Source: Deinococcus multiflagellatus (GTDB lineage Bacteria > Deinococcota > Deinococci > Deinococcales > Deinococcaceae). From it: a DNA stretch of 64,000 bases. This document shows, piece by piece, positions 45,831-58,643 of this stretch. Location of the stretch: contig NZ_JAIQXV010000021.1 of NCBI RefSeq assembly GCF_020166415.1, forward strand, positions 1-64,000. The letters are read 5' to 3'. Below the pieces are notes generated by a model. It saw only the letters and a program-made list of their open reading frames with translations. It ran no database searches and had not been told where the DNA came from. The translations under genes were made by a program, and so were the position numbers. Every line of letters begins with the position of its first letter. The stretch's first letter is position 1.

Positions 45831-46511
45831 ATGCCGACGGTGCTAATTGTGGACGATGATCCCGCCATTCTGGAAGTCCTGCGCGCGTACCTGAAAGCCG
45901 AGGGGCACACCGTGCTGGAAGCCCAGACAGGCCCGGACGCCTGGAGCCTGCTGCCGCGCGCGGATGTGGCGGTGCTCGACTGGATGCTGCCTGGCCTGTC
46001 CGGCGTCCAGCTCGCCCGGGACGCCCGCGCAGCCGGCCTGAAGCTCCCTATCCTGATGCTGACTGGACGGGGAGAGGAGGAGGACAAACTCCGCGGCCTG
46101 GACGGCGGCGTGGACGATTACGTGGTCAAGCCGTTTAGCCCGCGTGAAGTCACTGCCCGAATTCGCGCCCTGCTGCGCCGGGTGGGCGTGCAGGACGCCT
46201 TCAGCGTGGGCGAGCTGCACATCGACCTGCGCAGCCGGGAGGTGCGGCTCGCCGGACATCGGGTAGATGTCTCCAAACTGGAGTTTGATCTGCTCGCCAC
46301 CATGGCGCAGCACGCGGGCATGGCTTGGCCCCGTGAGCGGCTCCTCGAGCGCGTTTGGGGCAGCGATTTTCCAGGCACGGACCGGGTGGTGGACGTGCAC
46401 ATCACCAGCCTGCGACGCAAGCTGGGTGACACTTTGGAGACTCCGCGTTTCATTGAAACCGTGCGCGGGGTGGGGTACCGATTCCGGGAGGACGACACGC
46501 CCCGCCTGTAA
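45831..46511 (+). CDS. OmpR-family response regulator of copper island
   Basis: A 226-residue regulator. Receiver: LIVDDDPAILEVL, Asp in VAVLDWMLPGLSG, MLTGRGEEEDKLRG, DYVVKPFSPREV. Winged helix: VSKLEFDLLATMAQHAG..VVDVHITSLRRKLGD..ETVRGVGYRF. GGAGG lies 7 bases before ATG 45831. No kinase is adjacent; the kinase at 19064, beside the DUF305 gene, is a likely partner. The P-type ATPase gene follows 59 bases later from its own class A promoter, so this protein is the best candidate to bind the CTTTACA repeats. Confidence 0.9.
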   Translation: MPTVLIVDDDPAILEVLRAYLKAEGHTVLEAQTGPDAWSLLPRADVAVLDWMLPGLSGVQLARDARAAGLKLPILMLTGRGEEEDKLRGLDGGVDDYVVKPFSPREVTARIRALLRRVGVQDAFSVGELHIDLRSREVRLAGHRVDVSKLEFDLLATMAQHAGMAWPRERLLERVWGSDFPGTDRVVDVHITSLRRKLGDTLETPRFIETVRGVGYRFREDDTPRL

Positions 46512-46519
46512 GCGCCCTG

Positions 46520-46552
46520 CTTTACAGGAGCTGAACATGCTCGCCGTACGGT
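46520..46552 (+). promoter_or_regulatory. Direct-repeat promoter of P-type ATPase (class A)
   Basis: CTTTACA (46520-46526) and CTGAACA (46531-46537), an 11-bp period, lie 9 bp before TACGGT (46547-46552). An AGGAGG ribosome-binding site follows before the ATG at 46571. Confidence 0.65.
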
Positions 46553-46570
46553 GGTCCTCAGGAGGCCCTC

Positions 46571-48932
<2,362 letters not shown>

Positions 48933-48934
<2 letters not shown>

Positions 48935-48954
48935 GGCGGGGTTCGGCCCGCCTT
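48933..48954 (+). terminator. Terminator after P-type ATPase gene
   Basis: AAGGCGGG (48933-48940) pairs with CCCGCCTT (48947-48954) around a GTTCGG loop, overlapping the stop codon. Confidence 0.6.
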
Positions 48955-49726
48955 ACCCATGCCGGTCTGAGGGACGTCAGTCAAGGCCGGGTGGCCCCTG
49001 CCCCACCTGGCCAGCACGGTGGGCATGACCCCTGACTTTTCTGCTAACGCGTCTGAGCGCCATCTATCAGGTGCGGTGCGTTCCTCCCCAGCTGCTTGAC
49101 CGAGGAAGTGACAGTCCAAGCTGCGCTGTCTCGTTTAAGCGGGACGTGGCCTTTGAGCGGGACGAAATGCTGAAGGGACTGTTGCCGCTGAAGCCAGACC
49201 CTCTACTTGGCCTGGCTGAAGCCAGGGGACGGCTTTAAGAGACGCTGCACATCTGGACTTCGAAACAGAGCGCGTCAGGGACAGCGTGCCTGAATTGGTC
49301 CGTCTGGACTTCGGCTGTCTCATCAGGGCGTCTGCCGACCCCGACCTTCTGCTGAATGAACCTGACAACTGGGGGGCAGCCGTGTGGCCCCCAAATCAGA
49401 CCAGTCCGGTCCATACCTGGGCATCACTGGGATACGGTTAAATCCCACCCCTGGGTGTTGTCCTGGAAGAAACTGTTGCCGCGCACCAGTCGGGCAGCAC
49501 CCAACAGACCAGCTGGCGGCCCACCGCTGTCGTACCGGAAGCCGGATTTTGGTGAGCTCCACGCTGCACTCCTGGGGGTTGCGTGGACGGACGCGCGACA
49601 AGGCTTCCCCTCTCCTGAACGGCAGTCCGACGTTGACCATCGGCAGATTACCGGATCAACTGAGCCAACCGACCTCAGCTGAGTTCAAACCGGTCCGCTC
49701 AGGGGCATGTTCGTCCTGTAACACAG
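48955..49726. other. Non-coding gap, no recognised gene
   Basis: About 770 bases of irregular composition. ORFs on both strands look random and none has translation signals I trust. Confidence 0.3.
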
Positions 49727-49761
49727 AAGGCGACCGGCATGGACGATCAGCCGGTCGCCTT
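49727..49761 (-). terminator. Terminator of Csp-DUF305 operon
   Basis: Perfect 12-bp arms, AAGGCGACCGGC (49727-49738) and GCCGGTCGCCTT (49750-49761), lie 11 bases beyond the minus-strand DUF305 gene end. Confidence 0.65.
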
Positions 49762-49772
49762 CTGGCCCTGCC

Positions 49773-50423
49773 TTAATGCGCGCGGAGCCACCCCTGAAAG
49801 TCGTGCATTTCGCCCGCCTGGGCGGTGATGATCTTCTCCGCGAGCTCTAACACGAAGGGGTCCTGCGTCCGCTGCAGGGCCAGGTTCGATTTCTCGTTGG
49901 CGGCCGCGTGGTGCGGAAGCATGCCTTCCAGGAAGGTGCGTTCCGGCATGCTTGACGCGCGGATCATGGCGGGCATGTCCATCATGCGGTTCATCTGCAT
50001 CATGCGCGCCATCACCGCCGGATTCGGCCCGCCGTACGCGCGCAGCTGGGCCTGCATCTCAGCAATCTCGCGCGTCTGGTCCGCGATGATCTGGGTCGCC
50101 CACGCGCGCACCTGTTCATTCTTGGCGCGCTCCAGAACGGCGCGGCTGCTGTCGATGGCGCTCTGGTGGTGCGGAATCATCATGGACATGAACGCCCGCT
50201 CGAAGGACCGCCCACTCAACCGGGCGAGGTCACTGATCATCGGCATCATCATCATGCGCATGTCCAGTTGCATCTGCAGCCCCATCTGTGACAGCCCCGG
50301 CACAGACGCTGACGGCGTCATGGGCATCGTCATGTGGGTCATGCCGGGCATGGCCATGTCCATTCCACCGGCCTGGGCGGAGCTCAAGGTCAGCAGGGTC
50401 AGGAGCAATGCGCGCCGCTTCAT
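49773..50423 (-). CDS. Exported DUF305 protein in Csp operon
   Basis: A 216-residue exported protein with a signal peptide (RALLLTLLTLSSAQAGG) and a very Met-rich segment (MDMAMPGMTHMTMPMTP; later MRMMMMPM). Two DUF305 repeats follow with MMIPHHQSAIDSS and GMLPHHAAANEKS. Met and His content points to extracytoplasmic copper binding. Its ATG overlaps the Csp stop (ATGA), so it is produced with the copper-storage protein. It is a distant paralogue of the 20240 protein. Confidence 0.85.
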   Translation of the reverse strand: MKRRALLLTLLTLSSAQAGGMDMAMPGMTHMTMPMTPSASVPGLSQMGLQMQLDMRMMMMPMISDLARLSGRSFERAFMSMMIPHHQSAIDSSRAVLERAKNEQVRAWATQIIADQTREIAEMQAQLRAYGGPNPAVMARMMQMNRMMDMPAMIRASSMPERTFLEGMLPHHAAANEKSNLALQRTQDPFVLELAEKIITAQAGEMHDFQGWLRAH

Positions 50424-50836
50424 GCGCGCACGCTCTTCAGCAGGACCTGACAGGCCTGCTCGCAGCGGCGACAACTTTCCGCGCAGACTGCGCAGTGCGC
50501 CATGTTCATCTCCTGCGCGTGCCCCTCGCATTCTGCCGCGCAGGCCTGACACGCGCTCAGGCAGGCCTCCAGCTGCGCCTGCAGGACCTGTGCGCCGCCC
50601 TGACCCGGTGACGCGAGCACCTTGGCGGTGGCCTGACAGACAGCGGCGCACTGGGTGTTGAGCGTGATGCAGCGTGTGAGGTGGTGCAGGTGTTCGCTCT
50701 CGTTCAGGCACGCGTCGGCGCACAGCGAGCACACCGCTTCGCAGTCCAGGCACGCCTGCAGGCAGGTGGCCAGCAGGGCAGCGTCCATGGAACTGGCCTT
50801 GGGGTGGGTGTTGAGCATGCGGGTGAGGGTGTCCAT
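50420..50836 (-). CDS. Four-helix-bundle copper-storage protein (Csp/DUF326)
   Basis: A 138-residue cytosolic protein with regularly spaced Cys along four helices: CLQACLDCEAVCSLCADAC, then TRCITLNTQCAAVC, CLSACQACAAECEGHA and CAVCAESCRRCEQAC. This is the Csp pattern in which the Cys-lined core stores many Cu(I) ions. There is no signal peptide, so it is Csp3-like. ATG 50836 has GGAGG upstream. First gene of an operon with DUF305, under a class A promoter. Confidence 0.88.
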   Translation of the reverse strand: MDTLTRMLNTHPKASSMDAALLATCLQACLDCEAVCSLCADACLNESEHLHHLTRCITLNTQCAAVCQATAKVLASPGQGGAQVLQAQLEACLSACQACAAECEGHAQEMNMAHCAVCAESCRRCEQACQVLLKSVRA

Positions 50837-50910
50837 CGGGGGCCTCCAGGGCGTGAAATGACGCGGGACCACGGTGGTCACGCGGCCCTCCCGGGGGAGA
50901 GGGCGCTTTC

Positions 50911-50943
50911 ACCCTGGGCCGCGCGTGTTCAGCTTCTGTAAAG
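50911..50943 (-). promoter_or_regulatory. Direct-repeat promoter of Csp-DUF305 operon (class A)
   Basis: On the minus strand CTTTACA (50943-50937) and CTGAACA (50932-50926), an 11-bp period, lie 9 bp before CAGGGT (50916-50911). The half-site pair is the same as at 46520. Confidence 0.6.
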
Positions 50944-51010
50944 TTGGCGGCGCGCCTCAAGAAACCCTGAAGGGGGAAGGCGCATGGCCTTCCCTCTCCA
51001 CGGGCGCCGC

Positions 51011-51634
51011 TCAGTACAGGCCCATGGGGTTGACGACGTTGCCGTCCACCATCACGCGGAAGTCCAGGTGCGGTCCCGTGCTGTTGCCGGTGCTGCCCAC
51101 CCGGCCGATCACCTGCCCGGTCTCCACCACCTGCCCTACCCGCACGAGGTTGGCGCTGTTGTGGCTGTAGCGCGTCGTCATGCCGTCCCCGTGGTCCAGC
51201 ACGATCGTCCAGCCCCAGCCGGTCCCTGCGTCAAACCGGGACTCGGTCACGCGGCCTGCGCGGGCCGCCACAAACGGTGTCCCGGCGGGCGCCGCCAGAT
51301 CCAGGCCCAGGTGCGCGGGCGAATACGGGCTGGTCAGCCGGCCCTGCACGGGCAGCACGGCGGTCACGCGGATGCCCGCCGGGCGGACGACGATCCCATT
51401 CGTGGTGGTGGCGACGCGGGCGGTGCCAAGCCGCGCTGGCAGTTGCAGCACCTGCCCGACCTTCAGGGCCAATTGCGGGTTGACGCCTTTATTTTTCGCC
51501 AGCAAGGCGTCCAGGGTCACGCCCTGCCGCTGGGCAATGCCGTACAGCGTGTCGCCGGGCTTGACCGTCACGGTCGCAGCGGTGGAGAGACTCAGGGCGG
51601 CGAGGCCCAGGGTGAGGAGCAAAGAACGCCACAT
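51011..51634 (-). CDS. LysM-M23 peptidoglycan endopeptidase-like protein
   Basis: A 207-residue exported protein: signal peptide, one LysM domain ([27 protein letters not shown]) and an M23 lytic domain ([38 protein letters not shown]). The last zinc motif, usually HLHFEV, reads GPHLDFRV, replacing the second His by Asp, so activity may be changed or lost. ATG 51634 lies 7 nt after TACGGT. It stands alone under a class A promoter. Confidence 0.82.
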   Translation of the reverse strand: MWRSLLLTLGLAALSLSTAATVTVKPGDTLYGIAQRQGVTLDALLAKNKGVNPQLALKVGQVLQLPARLGTARVATTTNGIVVRPAGIRVTAVLPVQGRLTSPYSPAHLGLDLAAPAGTPFVAARAGRVTESRFDAGTGWGWTIVLDHGDGMTTRYSHNSANLVRVGQVVETGQVIGRVGSTGNSTGPHLDFRVMVDGNVVNPMGLY

Positions 51635-51641
51635 CCGGGCC

Positions 51642-51674
51642 ACCGTACCGGCCGTTTATAAAGTTTCTGTAAAG
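51642..51674 (-). promoter_or_regulatory. Direct-repeat promoter of M23 gene (class A)
   Basis: CTTTACA (51674-51668) and CTTTATA (51663-51657), an 11-bp period, are followed after 9 bp by TACGGT (51647-51642), 7 nt before the ATG. Confidence 0.65.
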
Positions 51675-51742
51675 ATTTGATGACCGCGCGGACCATTAAG
51701 GCCCGGGCGGACACAGGCGGCCAAGCCCCACTGCTGCGGTCC

Positions 51743-52639
51743 TCAGCCGCCCGATTGTCCCACCGCTCTGCCAGCCAGGGTGCGGAAATACTGCAGTTCC
51801 TTGCTGCGAGGAAATGCCTGGAGGGCCCGCTGCGTGACGCTCAGGGTCCGGCTGTGCCGTCCCGCCTGCGTCCAGGCCTCGAACGCTTCCTGGCGGTACA
51901 GGTAGTACATGGTGGGCACCCCCAGGTTCACGGCCCGCTCAAAATAATCCGACGCCAGCGCGGCGTCGCCCAGGCGCAAGGTGGCCTTGGCCAGCCCCCA
52001 CCAGGCGTACGGGTCACGCGGGCGCGCTTTGACATCCTGCTCCCCATGTGCCCGGAGGTGCTGCCAGTTTGCGGCGGCGCTGTAATCGCTGCCCAGAAGG
52101 CGCTGCACCTCCCCAGCCCGCGCGGGGGGAAACGCCACCAGGTACTCCCCGTTGTAGTACGCCCACAGCTCGGTGAGTCGCTGGGCACTGAGCCGCAGGG
52201 ACGGCCCGAGCAGCGGATCACTGATCAGGAACTGGCCCGCGCTGTACCCGTACACCGTGCGGAAATGCGCCACGTTGCTGCCCCGCTGGAGCCGCTGCTG
52301 CAGCACCACGGGAAACCCCGCCGCCACCAGTGACCGCAGCTGTTCGGCGTCCCCGGCGTAGCGGATGACGCTCTGCAGCCCCGCGCGGCCCAGGTAGCGG
52401 GCCAGCTCAAGACTGGTGACCTGCGGATCACCGGGGTAATCCTTCATCACGGCGGCCGCCTGCGCCTGCGTGACCGAGGCGCCGTAATACCCCAGCAGGG
52501 TCATGGCCGTGACCGGCGCGCAGTTGTTCAGCGCCTGATAGTCATGCCGGATGTTCTTCAAGGTCACGCTCGCGGGCTGGGCGCTGGCCACGCCCCAGCT
52601 CCACCCCGCCCCCAGGATCAGCCACCAGCGACGCGTCAT
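51743..52639 (-). CDS. Exported C39-like cysteine peptidase with TPR-like C-terminus
   Basis: A 298-residue exported protein. After a signal peptide ending near WGVASAQPAS comes a papain-like C39 domain: Cys in NNCAPVTAMTLLGYYG, His in VAHFRTVYGYS and Asp in LISDPLLG. Residues ~185-298 form helical TPR-like repeats (PYAWWGLAKATLRLGDAALAS). It probably cleaves a peptide or processes an exported protein; some C39_2 members are inactive binders. It is separated from the copA cluster upstream by a terminator. Confidence 0.75.
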   Translation of the reverse strand: MTRRWWLILGAGWSWGVASAQPASVTLKNIRHDYQALNNCAPVTAMTLLGYYGASVTQAQAAAVMKDYPGDPQVTSLELARYLGRAGLQSVIRYAGDAEQLRSLVAAGFPVVLQQRLQRGSNVAHFRTVYGYSAGQFLISDPLLGPSLRLSAQRLTELWAYYNGEYLVAFPPARAGEVQRLLGSDYSAAANWQHLRAHGEQDVKARPRDPYAWWGLAKATLRLGDAALASDYFERAVNLGVPTMYYLYRQEAFEAWTQAGRHSRTLSVTQRALQAFPRSKELQYFRTLAGRAVGQSGG

Positions 52640-52731
52640 GCCCCAGTGTGGCCTGGGCGCCTGAGGAGCGCGGTGCCCTCAGGGCCAGCGGCGTTGGGCG
52701 TGGGTTTATGCTTGCGAGCACCAAAAAGAAC

Positions 52732-52754
52732 GCCGCCCGCACGCGGCGGGCGGC
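52732..52754 (-). terminator. Intrinsic terminator of copA operon
   Basis: On the minus strand GCCGCCCGC (52754-52746) pairs with GCGGGCGGC (52740-52732), followed by GTTCTTTTT. A textbook rho-independent terminator just after the second small paralogue. Confidence 0.75.
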
Positions 52755-52768
52755 ATCCGGCGTGACGT

Positions 52769-53179
52769 TTAGGCGGGGCTCAGGGCACGCACGAGGTCGG
52801 TGAGCAGTTCCTCAGCCTTCTCGTACCCCGGGCGCAGGTACACCATGCCAAACGTGGTCCAGTCCTGCACGGCCGCCACCTCCTGATCATTGTCGTGCAG
52901 CTTCAGGTGCGGGTACAGGCCGTACTCGACGTAACAGCCGTACGTGCGTCCGACTTCTTCTAACGCGCGGGTGTTCTCGTCCGTCCAGGTCAGCACGAAC
53001 GGGAGGGCGAAGCAGGGCTTGCCGCATGAGCCGCCCATGCCAACCAGCGGCAGGCCAGCCACGGTGGGGGTCTCGTCCCGCAGGCGGGTGCGGTCCAGGA
53101 AGGCGAAGCGGTCACGGGCCACGTCCCGGCTGGGGAGTTTCTGAGCAGCAATCCAGGGGCCAACCGTCAATTTGGGCAT
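52769..53179 (-). CDS. Unknown small protein, second of a tandem pair in copA operon
   Basis: A 136-residue soluble protein I cannot assign. It shares clear blocks with the neighbouring 143-residue protein: GSCGKP followed by FALP and LTWT, CYVEYG, and LxAVQDWTxFGxVYxR. Here the first block is GGSCGKPCFALPFVLTWT, with one extra Cys. A pair of conserved Cys (GSCGKP and CYVEYG) could bind Cu(I) or form a disulfide. It is last in the copA operon, followed by a strong terminator. Confidence 0.7.
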   Translation of the reverse strand: MPKLTVGPWIAAQKLPSRDVARDRFAFLDRTRLRDETPTVAGLPLVGMGGSCGKPCFALPFVLTWTDENTRALEEVGRTYGCYVEYGLYPHLKLHDNDQEVAAVQDWTTFGMVYLRPGYEKAEELLTDLVRALSPA

Positions 53180-53228
53180 ACGAATCTCCAGGGAAGAAGG
53201 GGGAGGGCAAGGGTCGGGCGGTGTGGCG

Positions 53229-53660
53229 TCACGGCGCGGTGCTCTCCGGAGTGTCCTCCGGCTGAAGGGTAACGGTCAGGTCGCGCAGCAACGTGTCCGC
53301 GAGGGGGTACTCCGCCCGCACGTACACCACCCCGAACGGCGTCCAGTCCTGCACGGCGAGCAGTTCGCGGTCGTCCACCCGCCGTTTGAGGTGCGCGAGC
53401 TGGCCATACTCGACGTAACAGAAGTGCTGCTCGGCCAGGTGCTCGAGTCGGTCCAGCGCCGCCTCGGTCCAGGTCAGCGGGTACGGCAGGGCGAACGCGG
53501 GTTTCCCGCAGGAACTGCCGACCCCCAGAAACGTCAGGCCCTGCTCGGCGTCCACCGCGGCGCGCATCTGGGCCCGCTCCAGGAAGCTGCGCCGGCACTG
53601 GGCGTGCTTGGCATGCCGCCGCAAATGCTGCATCAGGGCCGCGACCTTCAGTTTCGCCAT
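53229..53660 (-). CDS. Unknown small protein, first of a tandem pair in copA operon
   Basis: A 143-residue soluble protein, paralogous to the following gene. The N-terminus is basic and His-rich (MQHLRRHAKHAQCRR), then GSSCGKPAFALPYPLTWT, HFCYVEYGQLAHL and AVQDWTPFGVVYVRAEYP. It starts 17 bases after the copA stop with GGAGG upstream, so co-transcription is very likely. No signal peptide. A role in copper handling is inferred only from position and conserved Cys/His. Confidence 0.7.
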   Translation of the reverse strand: MAKLKVAALMQHLRRHAKHAQCRRSFLERAQMRAAVDAEQGLTFLGVGSSCGKPAFALPYPLTWTEAALDRLEHLAEQHFCYVEYGQLAHLKRRVDDRELLAVQDWTPFGVVYVRAEYPLADTLLRDLTVTLQPEDTPESTAP

Positions 53661-53676
53661 GGCACGTCACCTCCGT

Positions 53677-56190
<2,514 letters not shown>

Positions 56191-56203
56191 CAGGATTCCT
56201 CCA

Positions 56204-56263
56204 ATCCCCCCCAGGGGGGTTCTTTCTGAGGGCAGCATAGACCCTGAGGGAGGGGGAATGCAA
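56204..56263 (-). promoter_or_regulatory. copA promoter and CsoR-type operator
   Basis: On the minus strand TTGCAT (56263-56258), an 18-bp spacer and TATGCT (56239-56234) form the promoter. Downstream, ACCCCCCTGGGGGGGAT (56220-56204) is the typical G/C-palindromic CsoR site, placed between transcription start and ribosome-binding site. Confidence 0.7.
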
Positions 56264-56313
56264 GATACTGCTAGTAAAAGCCTGTGTTTTGGGCTCTCTT
56301 CTCTCCAGTTCGC

Positions 56314-56340
56314 TTGACACCCCAGGGGGGAGGGTATAGC
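56314..56340 (+). promoter_or_regulatory. copZ-csoR promoter with CsoR-type operator in the spacer
   Basis: TTGACA (56314-56319) and TATAGC (56335-56340) are 15 bp apart, and the spacer is filled by CCCCAGGGGGGAGGG, matching the copA operator. The short spacer and embedded site imply repression by the CsoR encoded in the same transcript. Confidence 0.7.
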
Positions 56341-56360
56341 TTAGGGGTCGGAGGAAGACC

Positions 56361-56570
56361 ATGAACCAGATTAAATTGACCATCACCGGCATGACCTGCG
56401 GCCACTGCCAGAGCGGCGTCGCCAGCGCCCTGAAAAGCGTGCCCGGCGTCACGGACGCCCAGGTGGACCTCAAGACCGGCAAGGCCGTTGTGCAGGGCAG
56501 CGCCGACGCGCAGCACCTGATCACCGCCGTGCAGGACGAAGGGTACGGCGCGGCCGTTTCCCCTCAGTAA
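56361..56570 (+). CDS. copZ: Copper chaperone CopZ
   Basis: A 69-residue single HMA domain. The metal site is GMTCGHCQSG (MxCxxC with a His between the Cys, as in CopZ/Atx1 types). It carries Cu(I) to CopA and CsoR in the cytoplasm. GGAGG precedes ATG 56361. Its stop overlaps the csoR start (TAATG). Confidence 0.92.
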   Translation: MNQIKLTITGMTCGHCQSGVASALKSVPGVTDAQVDLKTGKAVVQGSADAQHLITAVQDEGYGAAVSPQ

Positions 56571-56914
56571 TGCCCAGGGCGATGACCGCCAGGCCGCCTG
56601 CGCCCCATCCCCCTGAGGGGGAAGCCTGTCACGCGAGCCCGCATCTCTGCATGCCCGAAGACAGTCGCCAGCGCGCCGCGCGTCGTCTCGCCATCGCCCG
56701 CGGTCACCTGGAAAGCATCCGCCGCTCCCTGGAAGATCCCAACATCTACTGCGTGGACGTGCTGCGGCAGATCAAGGCCGTGCAGGGCGCACTTGACGGC
56801 GCGGCCAGCGTGGTCCTGCGCGGGCATCTCGAAGCGCATGTGGCGACCGCCGCCACCCGTGGTGACGCCCAGGACATGGTGGACGAGCTCATGGACGTGC
56901 TCAAGTACATCTGA
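56570..56914 (+). CDS. csoR: Copper-sensing repressor CsoR
   Basis: A 114-residue all-helical repressor. Copper ligands are Cys in NIYCVDVLRQIKAVQ and two His in VLRGHLEAHVAT, a C-H-H triad as reported for Thermus CsoR, rather than the usual C-H-C. The first ~30 residues are an extension with Cys and His (GEACHASPHLCMPED) that may add metal ligands; ATG 56651 would remove it. Cu(I) binding should release it from the copA and copZ operators. Confidence 0.88.
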   Translation: MPRAMTARPPAPHPPEGEACHASPHLCMPEDSRQRAARRLAIARGHLESIRRSLEDPNIYCVDVLRQIKAVQGALDGAASVVLRGHLEAHVATAATRGDAQDMVDELMDVLKYI

Positions 56915-57117
56915 GTGACGGCAAACCCCCTGTAAGGTTGCCAGGGTGAATGACGCGCCGTTGGCCAGCCGCTGCTGACGGACCCAGATCACATCCAGAA
57001 CGCGGCGGTCCGCTTGCCCTTTTCCCGTCGTTGCCTGTTCACGGCCGCTGACCACCTCCGCCCTCCCGCTCCGGGACGAGCCCATGGGTTCGCCCCGGTG
57101 TTCCTGCGAGGCTGCCC

Positions 57118-57354
57118 ATGCCGCACGTCATCCTGTATGCCACACCCACCTGCCCCGACTGCCACGCGCTGCGGCGCTGGTTTGACCGGCACGGCGTCGC
57201 GTTTGAAGAACGCGACCTGACGAACCCGGCCGTCGCTGAGGAAGCCAAAGCTCGGTACGGCGTCCGGGTCGCGCCCATTACCGTTGTTGGTGAACAGTTC
57301 TTCTACGGCACCTTCGACCAGCAGCGGCCCAAACTGCAAGCGCTGCTGAGTTGA
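57118..57354 (+). CDS. Glutaredoxin-like protein
   Basis: A 78-residue thioredoxin-fold reductase: active site CPDC (ATPTCPDCHALRRWFD), cis-Pro VAPITVVGE and the C-terminal GTFDQQRPKLQALL. It is closer to NrdH/YruB-like glutaredoxins than to classical CPYC forms. It may repair thiols oxidised or bound by copper, given its position next to csoR. Confidence 0.85.
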   Translation: MPHVILYATPTCPDCHALRRWFDRHGVAFEERDLTNPAVAEEAKARYGVRVAPITVVGEQFFYGTFDQQRPKLQALLS

Positions 57355-57558
57355 TGCTGGTGGGGCAGGGTTGACCGCCACTGGGGCGCGTTCCCCTGTC
57401 CAGAGTCAGGCTGGCCCGTGCTGAAACGCCGAGCCCCGCGCGGCCCTTGAATCTCCACACCACTGAACCTGCAGCGTCTGGCTCGGTACGGCCCGCAGCA
57501 CACCATGCCCACCCATTCGGTGCCGGCCTGTTCCTTCAGGCCGGCATTTGGGCCCCGC

Positions 57559-58626
57559 TTATCTCGGCCAGAGACGGTTGATCCACCCGGCCGGGTCCGT
57601 GCCTTCCCCGCGCACCCGCATCTCCAGGTGCAGGTGCGGGCCGGTGCTCAGCCCGGTGCTGCCCACTTCCCCGATCTTGTCGCCGCGGCTGACCTTCTGC
57701 CCCACCTTCACCGTGACCCGGCGCTGGTGAAAGTACAGGCTGGTCACGCCGGCGCCGTGGTCCAAGATGACCAGCCCGCCGCGCACGGGGTACATGCAGG
57801 CCATGACGACCGTGCCGTCATTGACCGCACTGACCGTGGTGCCCGCCGGGGCACGGTAATCGGTGCCGTAGTGGTACTGCACCGGGCCGCCCGCCACGTA
57901 GGTGCGCGGCTGCCCGAACGCACTGCTCTGTGCGCGGACCTGCACGGCGTCCTGAAACGGCTTCGTCCAGACGGGCGGGGTCCGCAGGGCGTACGCACGC
58001 TCCACCGCAGCGTCCTCCGCGGCCCGTGCCGGGTCCTGCAGTTTGCCGCTGATGCTGGGCGGGAGGTTCAGGCGCTGGACCGGCTGGGGCAGGCCCGCCA
58101 CGGGGAGGCTGCGCCGGAGCACCTGCCCGTCCAGCTCGATCTCGTAGATCAGCGGCGTGGCTTTGCCCAGCAGCACCCGGCCTAGCACGAGGAAGGTGCC
58201 GTTGCCAGTCGGGACGGGCGTGAGGCGCTCGGCGGGCAGGCGCACGTCCTCGCCCACTTCACTGGGGAAGTGGACGCGGGCCTGCGCGGCGCGGGGGCCG
58301 GTGAGGCGCAGCGTAAAGGCTTCCCCCATGCGCAGGGTGGTCGGCGCGGTGACGTTCACGCCGGGCAGGGCCGGTGTGGGGGGCAAGGGCGAGGCAGGCG
58401 CCGGCGACGCGGACGCCGCCGGTTCACCCGGAAGGCGCAGGGTTTGCCCGACCTCCAGGGTGGTGGTGCTCAGGCCGTTGAGCCGCACGAGTTCCGCGAC
58501 CGTGGTGCCAGCGGTCCGCGCGAGACTGAAGAGGGTGTCGCCGGGTTTCACGGTGTACGCGCCCGCCACGCTGGTGAGCAGGGCGGCGCTCAGCAGGAGG
58601 GCGCGGTGCAGGGGCGTCAGGGTCAT
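57559..58626 (-). CDS. LysM-M23 metallopeptidase, long form
   Basis: A 355-residue exported peptidoglycan hydrolase: signal peptide ([15 protein letters not shown]), one LysM ([19 protein letters not shown]), a Pro-rich linker, a beta-rich middle domain and a C-terminal M23 domain with [21 protein letters not shown] and intact GPHLHLEM zinc motif. It follows the hydrolase gene by 17 bases and so belongs to its class A operon. It is a larger paralogue of the 51011 protein. Confidence 0.85.
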   Translation of the reverse strand: MTLTPLHRALLLSAALLTSVAGAYTVKPGDTLFSLARTAGTTVAELVRLNGLSTTTLEVGQTLRLPGEPAASASPAPASPLPPTPALPGVNVTAPTTLRMGEAFTLRLTGPRAAQARVHFPSEVGEDVRLPAERLTPVPTGNGTFLVLGRVLLGKATPLIYEIELDGQVLRRSLPVAGLPQPVQRLNLPPSISGKLQDPARAAEDAAVERAYALRTPPVWTKPFQDAVQVRAQSSAFGQPRTYVAGGPVQYHYGTDYRAPAGTTVSAVNDGTVVMACMYPVRGGLVILDHGAGVTSLYFHQRRVTVKVGQKVSRGDKIGEVGSTGLSTGPHLHLEMRVRGEGTDPAGWINRLWPR

Positions 58627-58643
58627 GGTTGCCTCACAGGGGA

